A stretch of 64,000 bases of DNA. It comes from Anseranas semipalmata. Its lineage: Eukaryota; Chordata; Aves; Anseriformes; Anseranatidae. Positions 37,310 to 48,440 of this stretch are shown here, piece by piece. The notes beneath the pieces were generated by a model, which saw only the letters and a program-made list of their open reading frames with translations, made no database searches and was not told the DNA's origin. The stretch is taken from assembly GCA_013399115.1 (NCBI GenBank), contig VXAA01005234.1, forward strand, positions 124,001 to 188,000, given 5' to 3'. Made by a program: the position numbers and the translations under genes. Position 1 is the stretch's first letter. Each line of letters begins with the position of its first letter.

Positions 37310-39628
37310 TTATTTTTCCTTTAAATTTTTTTGTTATTCTTAAAACAGTACAGCAATGTAGGAGACTGACTTGGATTTTGGAAGGCTGGTCTCGTTGATA
37401 ACGGTGCTTCTGCATGGTCAATACTGGTCTGAATCCAGCATCATTTTTACCTGAGATATTTCACCAGACAAGAGCCCATGATTTGAGGATGAGCACGCAG
37501 CAGTCCAGTCGCACAGAAAACAGACAATGCCCCTCCCAAGAACAAGGACCTTCCCAAAATCTGGAGCTTACAGCCTGCATGGCGGCACCTCCATCCCAGC
37601 GTACACTTCCTGTTGCTTCTTGATGACAGCCATGGAAAGGACAAGGAAAATGATGAAGTTTACTAAAATAAATTTTAAATGTGATTTTGATACAAGTCTT
37701 TTCTTAAAGGCCATATGCTTTTCTTGTGTGATTCAGAATAATTCCCTGTCCTAAGTCATTAAGATAAAAGACCTGTGATCACAAATTAACAGTTGTTGAC
37801 CAGTTACCATGCAGAAGGTTTCACATTTCTGTGACAAAGACGATGTTCAGTTTAAAGGTGAAAACCCTGTGAACTCATATAAAGGGGATTTTCTTGAATG
37901 CCCTAGCCTTTGCAGAGTCCCAGTTCCTCTTACTGTGCTTCCAGTCTTCTATACTGCTCTCCAGCCGTTTACTCCTGCCCTTGGAACGCAGCTAGCTGGC
38001 AGCTACTGTTAATGCATTCGTCAGGAGTCTGTAAACTCCAGATGGGAGCATGGGATTAATCCGTGTATGTGGTTCCTAAAGTATCTGATATTCACAAACA
38101 TCTGGGATTTTTGCACTGTTCTGCAATGCAGAACTTTTCTACCACCAAACGATAAAACTCAGCTGTCTCAGGTAAAGGGGAAATAGGGCCACTAGGTCTC
38201 AGCCTCACTCTCGAGTTTTCAGGTTTTGGTTTTGGGGTTAATTAGAAAGACTTTATAACGAGTAAATATTTGGAGCTTAGAGGCTTTCTTTCTTTGTTGA
38301 GTGACTGCTCAATACATGGACTTTCTGTGATTGTTTCTGTCAACATCAAGGATTTGTGCTTTTTCTTTTTTTAATCAATTCCAAAAATCCTTGAAAAACA
38401 CTAAGACAAAGGCATGACTCACATTCAGAATTTCCTGTTGAATTTTTTTTTTAAATGACCAGGATGTCATTGGACAGCTTGTCCTAAAATAGACTGATTA
38501 CAATAATTGTAAAAAGACCAGGGACGTAGAAACCTTAAAGCAGCAATCTTGCTTTATGAGCCCCTTTTGCCAGCACTGCTGTGAGTGGAGGCCCCAGGGC
38601 ACTCACTGGGACTTTTGCAGGTACAAGATTCCCAGAAATAGGCTTTACAGAGCCAGTTCTCACTGAGGACTGACAAAGCAGTTTGCGTAAACCATAAACC
38701 AATAGAAAGACAAAGACAAAGCCATCTCCAAAATCAGAAGTGCACTTCCAGGTTTGTCCTTGAATGAGACTAGCAGATATCTAGGCAGCCTTACAGGGTG
38801 GGATATTTATGTTAACACCGAGGGCTGATAACCCCTTCTTGTCCCCTGGGACAGGCATGCTGAGGATGGCAAGAAATGACCAAAGTCTCCACCACATCCC
38901 CTGCTGCACCACGGCAGAGATACCGAGAGATGCAGCGCCTGGGCTCTGCCACCCAATGTCACTGCTGGTCAATGTCAGTGCTGTGAACTCTCATCTCTTC
39001 GGGGTGCTGCAGGATCTGACGGAGGCAGAGTATGTTTGCCCCCAGCTTGTGCTGCATCCAAGGAGGTGTCTGTGCAGGCTCCCTCTTCCTTCTCCGTCAA
39101 TGTGTCTCCGTACCACCCAGCATAACAGAAATAAAATGATGACGATAAATTGGTAAATTGCAAGCACAATTTAATGCTAAAAAGTTCTTCTGAACTGCTT
39201 GTGGCAGGAAAGATGAAGATAAATGGGAAGGAAGCACACTAGGAAAATATTAAACAGAAAGGAAGTGGTTTGGGATGGCACTTGGAAGTGTCCCAAGAGC
39301 ATATGCCTGACGGCAGGTTTCTCTAGAGCCCTTCAGAGAAAGGAAGTTATGGCAATTATGCTCCTTACAGGCACATTAACTGGAGAAGTGAATTTTCAGT
39401 TTTTCCTCAAGCTCTCACATTCATCCAGAGCATTTCTCTCTTTGAAAAACGTTCTATTTTTTTCATTAGACAAAGGGCTTTCTGCTAACCAGAAAGACCG
39501 AGTTTGAATGCCATGTGCTCCATAAATCCACTTTGATAATTTTGATGATCTGTTAGTTATTTCATTAGCATTATGCAACTACAAAGGGTGAGAGGCCATA
39601 TGAAACTCCATAAAATGTTTAAAATCCT
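37310..39628. other. Non-coding unique DNA, no gene seen
   Basis: Unique sequence with short chance ORFs, the longest 115 codons at 38809-39156. No repeat family recognised. Confidence 0.45.
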
Positions 39629-39660
39629 GGGAAGGAGGGGTGGTGGGGAGAGGAGGAGGG
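39629..39660 (+). other. Potential G-quadruplex
   Basis: Four G-runs of at least three (39629-39631, 39637-39640, 39645-39648, 39658-39660) with loops of 5, 4 and 9 bases. The last loop is slightly long, so stability is uncertain. Confidence 0.5.
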
Positions 39661-40261
39661 AATGAATCAGCCTTAGGAAAGTAGTGGGGAAAATAATACA
39701 AATGATGTATTATAAAATTCAGTTTTGGTCAGATTGACAGGGTTAGCAGGTGGACAATGCTTTTGCATGCCTTTCAGATACACATGGATATTTTGCAACT
39801 GCAGAGGAAAGTATTGGTACAAAATTACAAAAGACTGAAAGACAAGAGAGCCTGTTCCTTGATCCACCTTGAACTGCTGTTGGTCCCAGAGCATGAATCA
39901 CAGAAGGGCTGAACACAGGATGCTTGCTAGCATAGAGACAGGAGCAGGCTCTCGGTTTGCAACACTATTGATCTGAAAGCAACAACAAAACAGGGCAGGA
40001 GGTGGTAAAACTGCGACGTGGGAGCACAGTCTGCATGACGCATGCCCCCCAGAAAGACCCTTAAATGTCTCACAGCTGAGAAACAGCCAGCCAAGAGACT
40101 TACTATTCAAAAATAGAGTATACAAGAAAAAAAAAAAACATTATGTAGTTACATATGGTACTACATCTGCAAATATTTTACTTTTTCAAATGTTTAGAGA
40201 ATTATAGAAATACTAACTCTTACAGTCTCCCTGTAAATGTTCTGAACACATTTTATAGAAT

Positions 40262-40332
40262 AAGCAGAGGCAGAAAAGTAGCTTGCTCCAACGCCAGACG
40301 GTCAGTAGCAGATTTGAAGAGATCCAGAGCTA
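40262..40332 (-). mobile_element. MIR-like SINE fragment
   Basis: GCAGAGGCAGAAAAGTAGCTTGCTCCAACG... GTCAGTAGCAGATTTGAAGAG lines up with the reverse complement of the MIR core (consensus AGAGGTTAAGTGACTTGCCCAAGGTCACACAG...AGTGGCAGAGCCGGGATT). Short and divergent. Confidence 0.5.
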
Positions 40333-42204
40333 AAAAATTCTGCAGAAGATTAAGAATGCTTATTTCATGGCACATGCAGATTTACTTTAACAGCATTCAC
40401 CATCCTTTTTGACCTGTGTCAGCAGGTTTCCATTCAAGTCATTATTTTGTTCAGAGAGAAGCAGAAGTCACAAATGCTCACATTTTTGCATCTCTGCTGA
40501 CAACTTTTACCATGTAATACACATTTCACAAAATGTGCATGTTCTTAAAGCCTCAGCTTGTGAAACCAAACCTCCACTTTTATTCTTATGGTTTGGGGAT
40601 TTATTTATTTATTATACTTAAACTTCTGTAATATATTTGTGGAAAAGAGATTGGCACCACCATCTATGATAAAGCAAATAAAAGAGAACCCTTCAGTTAT
40701 TTTTAGATACTCATTATTTCCTTGTACATCTCATGATACTAACATATTGCTTTAAGATGACAGAACCAAGGACCGTGTGGAGGATTGATACTGAAACATC
40801 CAAAGAGTCCTTTTGAAATAAACCCTAATTTAACTCTTCCCACTTACAAAGTTCCAGCCAGCCATTCAGAAAACAGGATCATCATCGTGCAGCTCAGTTG
40901 CCCAATCAAGTATTGCAAATACAAAATGATGAAAGAAACAGGAAAAAAAAAAATTTAAGAACATCTTCTGGGCTCTAATCTGTTCCCAGGAAGTGATTCC
41001 TGCACAGTATGTAAGAGTGAACCAACAAAAATGAAATTCTGTTAAAAAATAATCTATAAAGAGGAGGAAAAACTCAGTAAATTACTAACTGCAGGCTCTG
41101 TTCTGGAGTTCCTGGCTCCCATTCCCCAGGTCTGTCTTCTAAACCACATTGGTTTCTGCCACACAAACTCCAGCTGAAAAAGGCTCAGCTTTGGGTCTCC
41201 CGGTTAAACAAAAGAGCAGGCAGGGCTGCAGCCCAGAGACTGTAAACATTCTGGTTTGGGTTTTTGTCAGCTGTAGAATACAGCTTTCTCATACGTGTGC
41301 CTATGTATGTGCACACCCACCCACTAATAAATACGGACTGTTACCTTGAGGGAATAGCCAACAAATTCTAAAGCGGTGACCTGCTATTATTGTAACCATA
41401 TCGTGTTGAAGCTGAAATGAACCTTTCCTTCGCCCCTCCTTCCTTTTCACATTCCTCTTGCACTTAGAGCACAGATGGTCAAACCCAGGCTTGGTATTAG
41501 GAACTTCCACTCTTCTAAGCTGCATCTCGATGTAAATGAGCGCTCACTTTGGTCCCTCGTATTGTGTATGTTTGCAAAGAACACAGGAACCGATACAACA
41601 CATCTGCTCCCACTGCTTCCACAACACTATTTCTTTCATCTGTTTGAGTTTTGGCTTCTCTGAGAGGAAGTAATTGGCTGTTAATTATGGGGGCTGAGAA
41701 CTGGTCACATCACAGAACTGTGTTTGCAAGCATGATTCATGACAGCATCATTTCTCAGCAGCTGTCAGCAGTAAAGGCTCAGCACTTACAAGAAACTATT
41801 ATAATATTATACCAGCAAAGGATGAAGACAAATGCTCTGCACAGCTGAGAAAGCAGCAAACAAAATATTTTTTTAAAACCTTTAGTTGATAGAGAATCAA
41901 CTTGAAACATGCTGTTTCTCAGGAGAGATAAACAATAATCCTGCCAGCATGGCTTCCCAGACCATGAAACTGAAATCCAAACTCTTCAGAAGGCCTCCCC
42001 AGAGCTGGATGAAAAATGAAAAACTTTTGTCATTAATAGCTGGACATTTTAAACTTGTTCTTAATACTCCCCAGTCTGTTTCTGTTCCCCTTTCTTTCTT
42101 GTCTCGTGCTTAAATTGTTTGGTCCCTGGGGAAGACATTTTGATTTGTTATCTTCATATAGGCCCTAGGAGATCTGGCCAAAATCCAGTATTACAGTATT
42201 TAAA
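40333..42204. other. Non-coding unique DNA
   Basis: A+T-rich unique sequence with short chance ORFs and small A-runs. No gene recognised. Confidence 0.45.
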
Positions 42205-42330
42205 ACCAGAATAGTCATCCTGCATCAGATCAGAAGTCTATATAGAACAGCATCCTGTCTCCAGTGACTCCCAGTAGCAAACGCTTAGGGGAGAAAATGC
42301 AAACATCAGAGCATGTGTGGACTGAACTTC
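42205..42330 (-). mobile_element. Ancient CR1-type LINE (or derived SINE) relic
   Basis: CCAGAATAGTCATCCTGCAT, AGATCAGAAGTCTATATAGA, CAGCATCCTGTCTCC and CAGTAGCAAACGCTTAGGGG recall an abundant reptile/bird repeat. Its copies read '...GGGTCAGACCAAAGGTCCATCTAGCCCAGTATCCTGTCTCC...CAGTAGC..GATGCTTAGGG'. I know that family from turtle, crocodile and bird DNA as CR1-like, normally in the reverse orientation. The family name and exact ends need a repeat search. Confidence 0.55.
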
Positions 42331-43726
42331 TTCCTGACTGTACTCTCCCTGCTTCCTGCTCACTAAGCTCCCTATCAGCACCTTAGTAAGAAACAAAGAA
42401 TAAGAAAGAAAAATTGATAATGGTGGCAGGGGTGCATCAGAGAGAGATCTAAACATCCTGTATTGTGTTAGCAGCTTGGTCCCTGAAGTTTATGCTGCCA
42501 CACACTGTCATGGTTGCTTCTTTCAGAGGGAGCTTTGGCAAGCAAGGGAAAGCTTGTCTTTTAAAGTGCTAACTCACATGATGTCAGTGCAGATGTCATC
42601 ACCTGAGGTAGCTCGAGCTCTGCTGCCGGAGACCAGCAGGGTTAGCTGATGGGTTGAACCCATCCCATTTTACAACCTCGTGTAATAACAAACTGAAGTC
42701 AGTGGCAGCACATGTGGGGCTGTAAACTGGGACAATGGAGTAGTAGCTGTGCCTTCCACAGCTGGCCCCGCTGCTGGCAGCAGAAGCTGGTGCCCCCTTC
42801 AGCCACGCCAGCTAAATCTGCTCAGAAATGTAAGGCAAACTTTTATCACTCTAAAGAAAGTCTGTTCTTGGAGAAATTTTCTCTCTAGAAACCAAGCGTT
42901 CGCGCACCACTCATTGGAAGAGAGGGCTGCACACATCATTTGTCATAACTCTAGTTCTAGATTGGGTTTCCATGTCATGAATAAAAATGAGCAGCTCTGT
43001 ACAAGCTCTAGACAGCTCTTCTCTCCTCGGTGGCAACCGCTACAACTCCTACAGTTTGCCAGAGTGACTACCATAAGGAAGAGTATGGTATAATGGACAG
43101 TCCCTCTGCCCCACTTAGTCATCAGCAATCGTGAAAAACAAGGTGACCCAAAGACAACACACAAAGAAGAATGCAGTCTTTTATAAGAAATGAAAATGCA
43201 TTTATATGGGCTTCAAACTTTTTGGTGTGGTTTTACATACGCAGTTCCCTTCAGGATAATTGATGCTGGGGAAAAGTCTGGTTTGCAGTAGGCAGGAAAA
43301 ATTAAGGCATTCAAAGCAGCTTCATGTTGTTTGTGGGCTAAACCAAAATACCAGGACTTGTATGTAAAACACAAATGAGAAGAAAAGAAAAACAATGTTA
43401 GAAAAATCCCAGCAACAGAGCTTAGAGAGAGCTGATAAATAACATCTCTAACCTACCCCTTCAAAACAGGGCCTGAGTCTTTTTCCCCAGTGACTTCCTT
43501 ATACTTTGGAGGAAACTGAACAAAACGTTTGTTTGTCAATACCCAGGAAACTTTAAATTCAGGACTACTCATTTCAGGAAAAAGGGAGCTCTAGGAACTT
43601 GAAGATTAAGAAATACTGCCCTCAATTTTCTGATTTTCACATCAGAGAGAAGAGCAAAAGATTTCCTCATTTTCATGAAAACTGTCTCTCCCTGGCATTA
43701 GAAACAAAATACATACAGTCTCACGG
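42331..43726. other. Non-coding unique DNA
   Basis: A 114-codon open frame at 42749-43093 (plus) has no hallmark and is not called. No repeat family recognised. Confidence 0.45.
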
Positions 43727-43840
43727 ATGGGGAAGTGACTGCCAGAAAGAAGAAACCCTTGGCCTATGAACCAGAAAGTGAATCTTGATCTCTCGAGGTA
43801 CAGTTCAGTGCCTTAACCCCGAAACCACTCTTTCACTGAC
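43727..43840 (-). mobile_element. MIR-like SINE relic
   Basis: GATGGGGAAGTGACTGCC, then AACC(CTTGG)..CCAGAAAGTGAATCTTGATCTC, then CAGTGCCTTAACC...ACCACTCT follow the reverse complement of MIR. In that order the consensus has GATGGGGAAACTGAGG, AAGTGACTTGCC, GGGATT(A)GAACCC and AACCACT. Confidence 0.55.
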
Positions 43841-46800
43841 AGTCATGGATCAAAGTCCATTCTCTATCGACTCCACCAAAAAGCCTCTCGGTCCCCCTGC
43901 ACTTTAAACTGAATTGAAGATAATCTTTCCAAGCGTTACTAGAGCCTAGGCTGTACTGGTTGAATGATAAGAAGTCTCTAACACAACTATTGTTACTTGC
44001 TGGGTACCTTGCAACAGCACGCTGTTCTCACAAATGACAATATTGTCAGCACTGACTGGAAGTTAATTGCCACATTTCAGTGGACGCTGCTCTCTTACTG
44101 AATACAAATGGTAATATTTTTTAAGACTAGACAGGGGCAGACCTGTGACATCACGATATCAGGCAATAGATGTATGGACAACACATATGGACACGTTCAG
44201 GTCTGTAGTTTAGATTTTGCCTGTCCTTCCTTCCTGGGTGAGCTGGAAAAACTGGAGGTGCAGTGCTTTCAGCCCAAAAGAACCATGGCCTATGATCTAC
44301 CACCATCTGACTAAGCAGAATTGTATGATGACCAGTTCCTGAATCACAAGTCTTTGTGCAATTTTTCAGGTCAAGTAATTATCATCTCCAAAACCAGTTC
44401 CAGTTCCTCAGCACAGAGAGCCACGTCCTTGCATCTGCCCCATCTCAGCACAGACCCAGAGAGCAAAAGAAAAGCGACCTCGGATACCCCACATCTTCTC
44501 ACCTGCTCAGCACTCCCAGTCCCAACATAAAATAGTGTTGGTCCCATTAGCACTGGTACCAGAAGTTGTTCAAAACCACAGACAGCTGCAGAAGTATGAG
44601 AGGATCCTCCAAGCACACACATTTTCTTTGACTATTTCTACCTGATGCTGTAGCAGGGGCCACTGAGAAGAATCGAATACTCATCTAACTCCCAACTGAA
44701 GGCAAATCTGATATAAAAGAACTAGCACCACAGAGCTTGGACAAGATGCAAACTATTTCTCCATGGCAGAGGATTTTAGCAGGAAATTACATTACTTTTC
44801 TTCAAAAAAAAAAAAAAAGAGATGTTTAATCGGGAAAAGGAGTAAATAAATCCCGAAGCTGGAAGTCTAGAGGACATCAGACTGTTCCTGTAGATCTTGC
44901 ATAGAAGCCACACAATTCTCCTGATGAAAGGCACAATCCAAATCAAGTTGAGAATTTAGTCTACAATAAATGCACCACAGACCATGCTGCAGAAGCACCA
45001 CAAGAGCTAAAGACGATGTTATCTTACTGATCAAAAGCTGATCTTGTGAAGTGTTTTAAAATTCACATGCTGATTCAGGTTTTCTTCATGACTGCTGGAT
45101 CTTGTGGGCATGCAGAATGGGATGAGCTACCCAAAACTTAAGTCATCCACATAAAGGTTTTCCAAGATACATCTGTCCTACAGAAGCCCCCTGATAAAAG
45201 CTTATCAGCTCTTTTAACATTTTCAGGCTGTACCTGTGCAACACCAACCACCTGCTAAGAACTGCCTGCCAGTCCACTGGCTTTGGGGTAAAACCGTGCT
45301 TAAAAACACGCTCAGCATAAGAGTTGAGTGAAGCTGCCCAGCCAAGAAAATACAGCTGCATATAGCTGCTCTCTTATTCATGCACTACGGAATAAGTTCT
45401 GACAAGGTCCTTCCAAAACACCAAAATGGCTGGTGGGGTTTTGGTTCCGTGATCCTAATCAGGCGCATTCAACCTCACATGAGGCTCAACTGAAACGGCC
45501 CCATCTTACACAGTACACAACACCACCCCAAATCCGATGCCGATTGTCGATGCTGGCATGTTTCTTCTTAGCCACCGTGAAGCGTGGAAACATGCAGCAG
45601 CCAATCCCACTCACCTAAACCAGCAAGAGTGTGCTGCGCCAAGGGATGCGACTCAACAGGTAAAAGAGCTTACCCCTAAGTCGCTCCTTGGATTTTCTCA
45701 CTGTAAAGCAGCCCTGGCTGGAAAAACCTTACCGCAGCCTTCATTGGCTTTTGCCACCTCCAGGAAGCAGAGTTAATCCCATTTATCCTGATAAACAGGA
45801 TTTCAGTGAGAAGGGTGCACTTGGTGTCCCAGGAATGCTGGAGGCACTGCCTGTCCACCCCATCTCCATTTTTAGTGAACTTTTTGGGTAGAAATGGTGA
45901 AGATCTAGCTAAAAGCAAACATCTCAGCTGCATCAACTTTAACCAATTCATCACAAAGAAAATCGTATCTTTTCCAGAACTCAGAGGAAATGTGGACAGT
46001 TCCCTTCTGCACAGATTTATTGGAAAGGCTTTAATAAACACAGATGTTGGGAACGGATGGCTACTGTGTAATCATGTGTAGAAAAAGCCAAAGGACAAAA
46101 TATCCCTTAATGGAGACCTGCATACCATGCAATATTCCCCAACAAGTGAGGAAGAAATATGGTCAGTGTTACAAACAGACAAATCACAAGATTCCAGGTG
46201 CCAAAGGTTTTTTGTGTTGTTTAGCTCACAGATGAGGGGTGGAGAACAAACAACACTAAAAAAGCAAAAGAAGAGCCCTGATCAGAACAGGCCTTGCTCT
46301 GAGCAACATACAAGACAGCTCAGGAGTTCAAGAGACCTACATGGCATTTGAATCAGTTTTGCAGACATTTATATCCAGTTTAAAACAGTGATATCTAGAT
46401 ATGAGAAGTCTTTCACTATTTCTTATATTCTTATTTTATAGTTACTGGTCTTGCAAGAAGTGCACATGCGTTTTAATGTCAACAGGGACACAGATGCTTA
46501 TATGAGGAGCTTTTATTAGATTTCAGTCTCTGTTCTGCTTTGGTTTTTAGAGGTATAAAAATAGAAATAAAAAATACATGAAAATACTTCTATAAAATGA
46601 ACCCATTATTGGCCTATGCAATTACCAGTAACAACACTGGGATTCTGCTGTGACCAGAAATAATCCTAGATTAGTACAAATATGTTCACTTTTTCCAAAG
46701 AAGAGAGGAGAGAAAAAAAAATTGGACACTGAAGCAAATAAAATGTCAAAATTCCTGGCTTTTAACAGTTTTCAGCACAAAAATACAAATTTCAAATTTT

Positions 46801-47782
46801 TCCTGCACTGACTGTATATGTTGGCAGAATATCAGAGACACGTTTTCACTGAATCTTCCCCTGCCTCTCCTTCCCCTCCCCCCATTTGGGACTTCCATTC
46901 ACTAGTCACAACTAAATAATCCCCAAGAAAAAACAGTTATTTTTGCCAGTCCAATATCCTTTTGATGCCAGTGAACTTTGCTGGAGAATCCAAAAGTCAG
47001 GCAACTTACAAATATATTTGTAATATTCAACAAAATAATAAATTCTGCACATGACACAGGAAATAATAATCAGATGATCTCAGCCCCAGAAGTATTTCAC
47101 TGCTGTGGAAATGCCAGGTTGGAGAGTTCATGTGGAAAAGGAAAAGCCTTGTAACTTCTCCAAACATCAGTCATCACTTCCAGATACCTCTAAATACAGC
47201 CATTCATTTCACACTGCAGGATATTGTATTGAAAAGCAAGGCAGGGCCAACACAGCACCTTCTACCACTAAATATGCACTGCACAAACCTTAGCTAAGTG
47301 TGTTTTTCCTATTTGGAATAGGGCTCTTTCATTTCCAAAAAAGAGCTTCATGCTTCTCGCAGAGCAAAATATTTATAGCCACATGCAAAAAAATATAAAA
47401 GAGCTTGAAAAGGCAAACCCAGAGGTATTCCAAGATAGCTCCATGTCAAATATAGAATGACTCATCTACCTCTTTCAATGAAAATGTTCATCCTGGATAG
47501 ATCAAAGACACTAAGTACACCAAGCCCTTTTTGCTAAACCTGGCAAGAAAGTAAAAAGGTTTTCAATCAGCAGTCACTTAGTGGGAGGTCTGTGAACAAA
47601 TGAAAGCCATAAGATGCTGGCACATGAAAGAAACCATCCCCTACAATGCACAATAGGGACAATGTATATAATCTAAGCATAATTTGTGAGGAATAGAAAG
47701 TTCGGATGAATATTTTTGTGCAGCTATACCAGATGCCACATGGATCTGATATTAGCAGCTATGCTTTATTTTTTTGCTGTAG
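43841..47782. other. Non-coding unique DNA, no gene seen
   Basis: About 4 kb of A+T-rich unique sequence. It includes an A15 run near 44804, a C-rich stretch on the plus strand at 46856-46884, and chance ORFs up to 121 codons (45676-46041, minus). No gene or named repeat recognised. Confidence 0.45.
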
Positions 47783-47949
47783 ATTTTCAAAGATCTTCAC
47801 ATTGCCTATCATTCATGTGCTTTCACAGACACAGCTTTGAAGGCTGGGACAAATGCAGCCCGTCGCCTCATCACACATTGACTTTCGAGACTTGTGCAGC
47901 CTTTGCATGGATTCCTACCAGCCTGCAATCGGTCCCAATACATCTTGCA
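47783..47949 (+). other. Possible exon upstream of CpG island (167 nt)
   Basis: A strong acceptor precedes it: CTTTATTTTTTTGCTGTAG ending at 47782. TTGCA|GTAAGTGAG follows at 47950, a donor with a full GTAAGT hexamer. One frame is open across the whole segment (first two bases complete a codon, then 55 codons). The translation, rich in Cys and His, matches no family I recognise. Its position 50-500 bases from the CpG island is suggestive. On the plus strand, however, the island would lie in the following intron, so it would not be this exon's own promoter. Confidence 0.25.
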
Positions 47950-47999
47950 GTAAGTGAGCCTCTGCAAACTGTTATGCTCGTTGGGTTGCGTTTTCCTGC

Positions 48000-48440
48000 T
48001 TGAGCTTCCGCCTCTTCCCACCNNNNNNNNNNNNNNNNNNNNNNNNNNNNNNNNNNNNNNNNNNNNNNNNNNNNNNNNNNNNNNNNNNNNNNNNNNNNNN
48101 NNNNNNNNNNNNNNNNNNCGCCCCGCAGCCGCTCCCCCGGCAGCCCCGGGCCGCAGCGCCGGTGCCACGCTGCCACCCAGCGGCCGGCCCCGGCCCCGCT
48201 GCAGCGCCCGGCCGGTGGCAAACAGCCGCCTCCCATGCCGGAGCTTTTCTCCATTGGAAGCAGCGCTCGCTGACCGGGGAGCCCCTGCTGCTTGCAGCAC
48301 CCCTCGGGGCAGCCCAAAATCTTCTGCATTTCTGGAGACAAACTTTCGGACCTCGCAGAGAGCCTCTTCTCCCCGGCAGTGACTGGGTTGTAACCCGCCT
48401 TGCCCGTCTCTGTACCTCGGGGGGGCCCCTTCCGGCGGCT
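48000..48440. promoter_or_regulatory. CpG island, candidate promoter (gap inside)
   Basis: Sequence after the gap (48119-48260) is extremely G+C-rich with dense CpG (CCCCGG, GGCCGG, CGGCCGG) and stays CpG-enriched to about 48440. This is the strongest CpG island in the window. Sp1-type CCGCCC/GGGGCC words are present, and I see no TATA box. Both strands have open frames through it, including a 212-codon minus frame at 47809-48447 that includes 32 gap codons. None resembles a known protein. It most likely marks a promoter of a transcript not otherwise visible here, or an orphan island. Confidence 0.5.
48023..48118. other. Assembly gap (96 N)
   Basis: N run inside the CpG island. Extreme G+C content probably caused the sequencing dropout. 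Confidence 0.98.
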
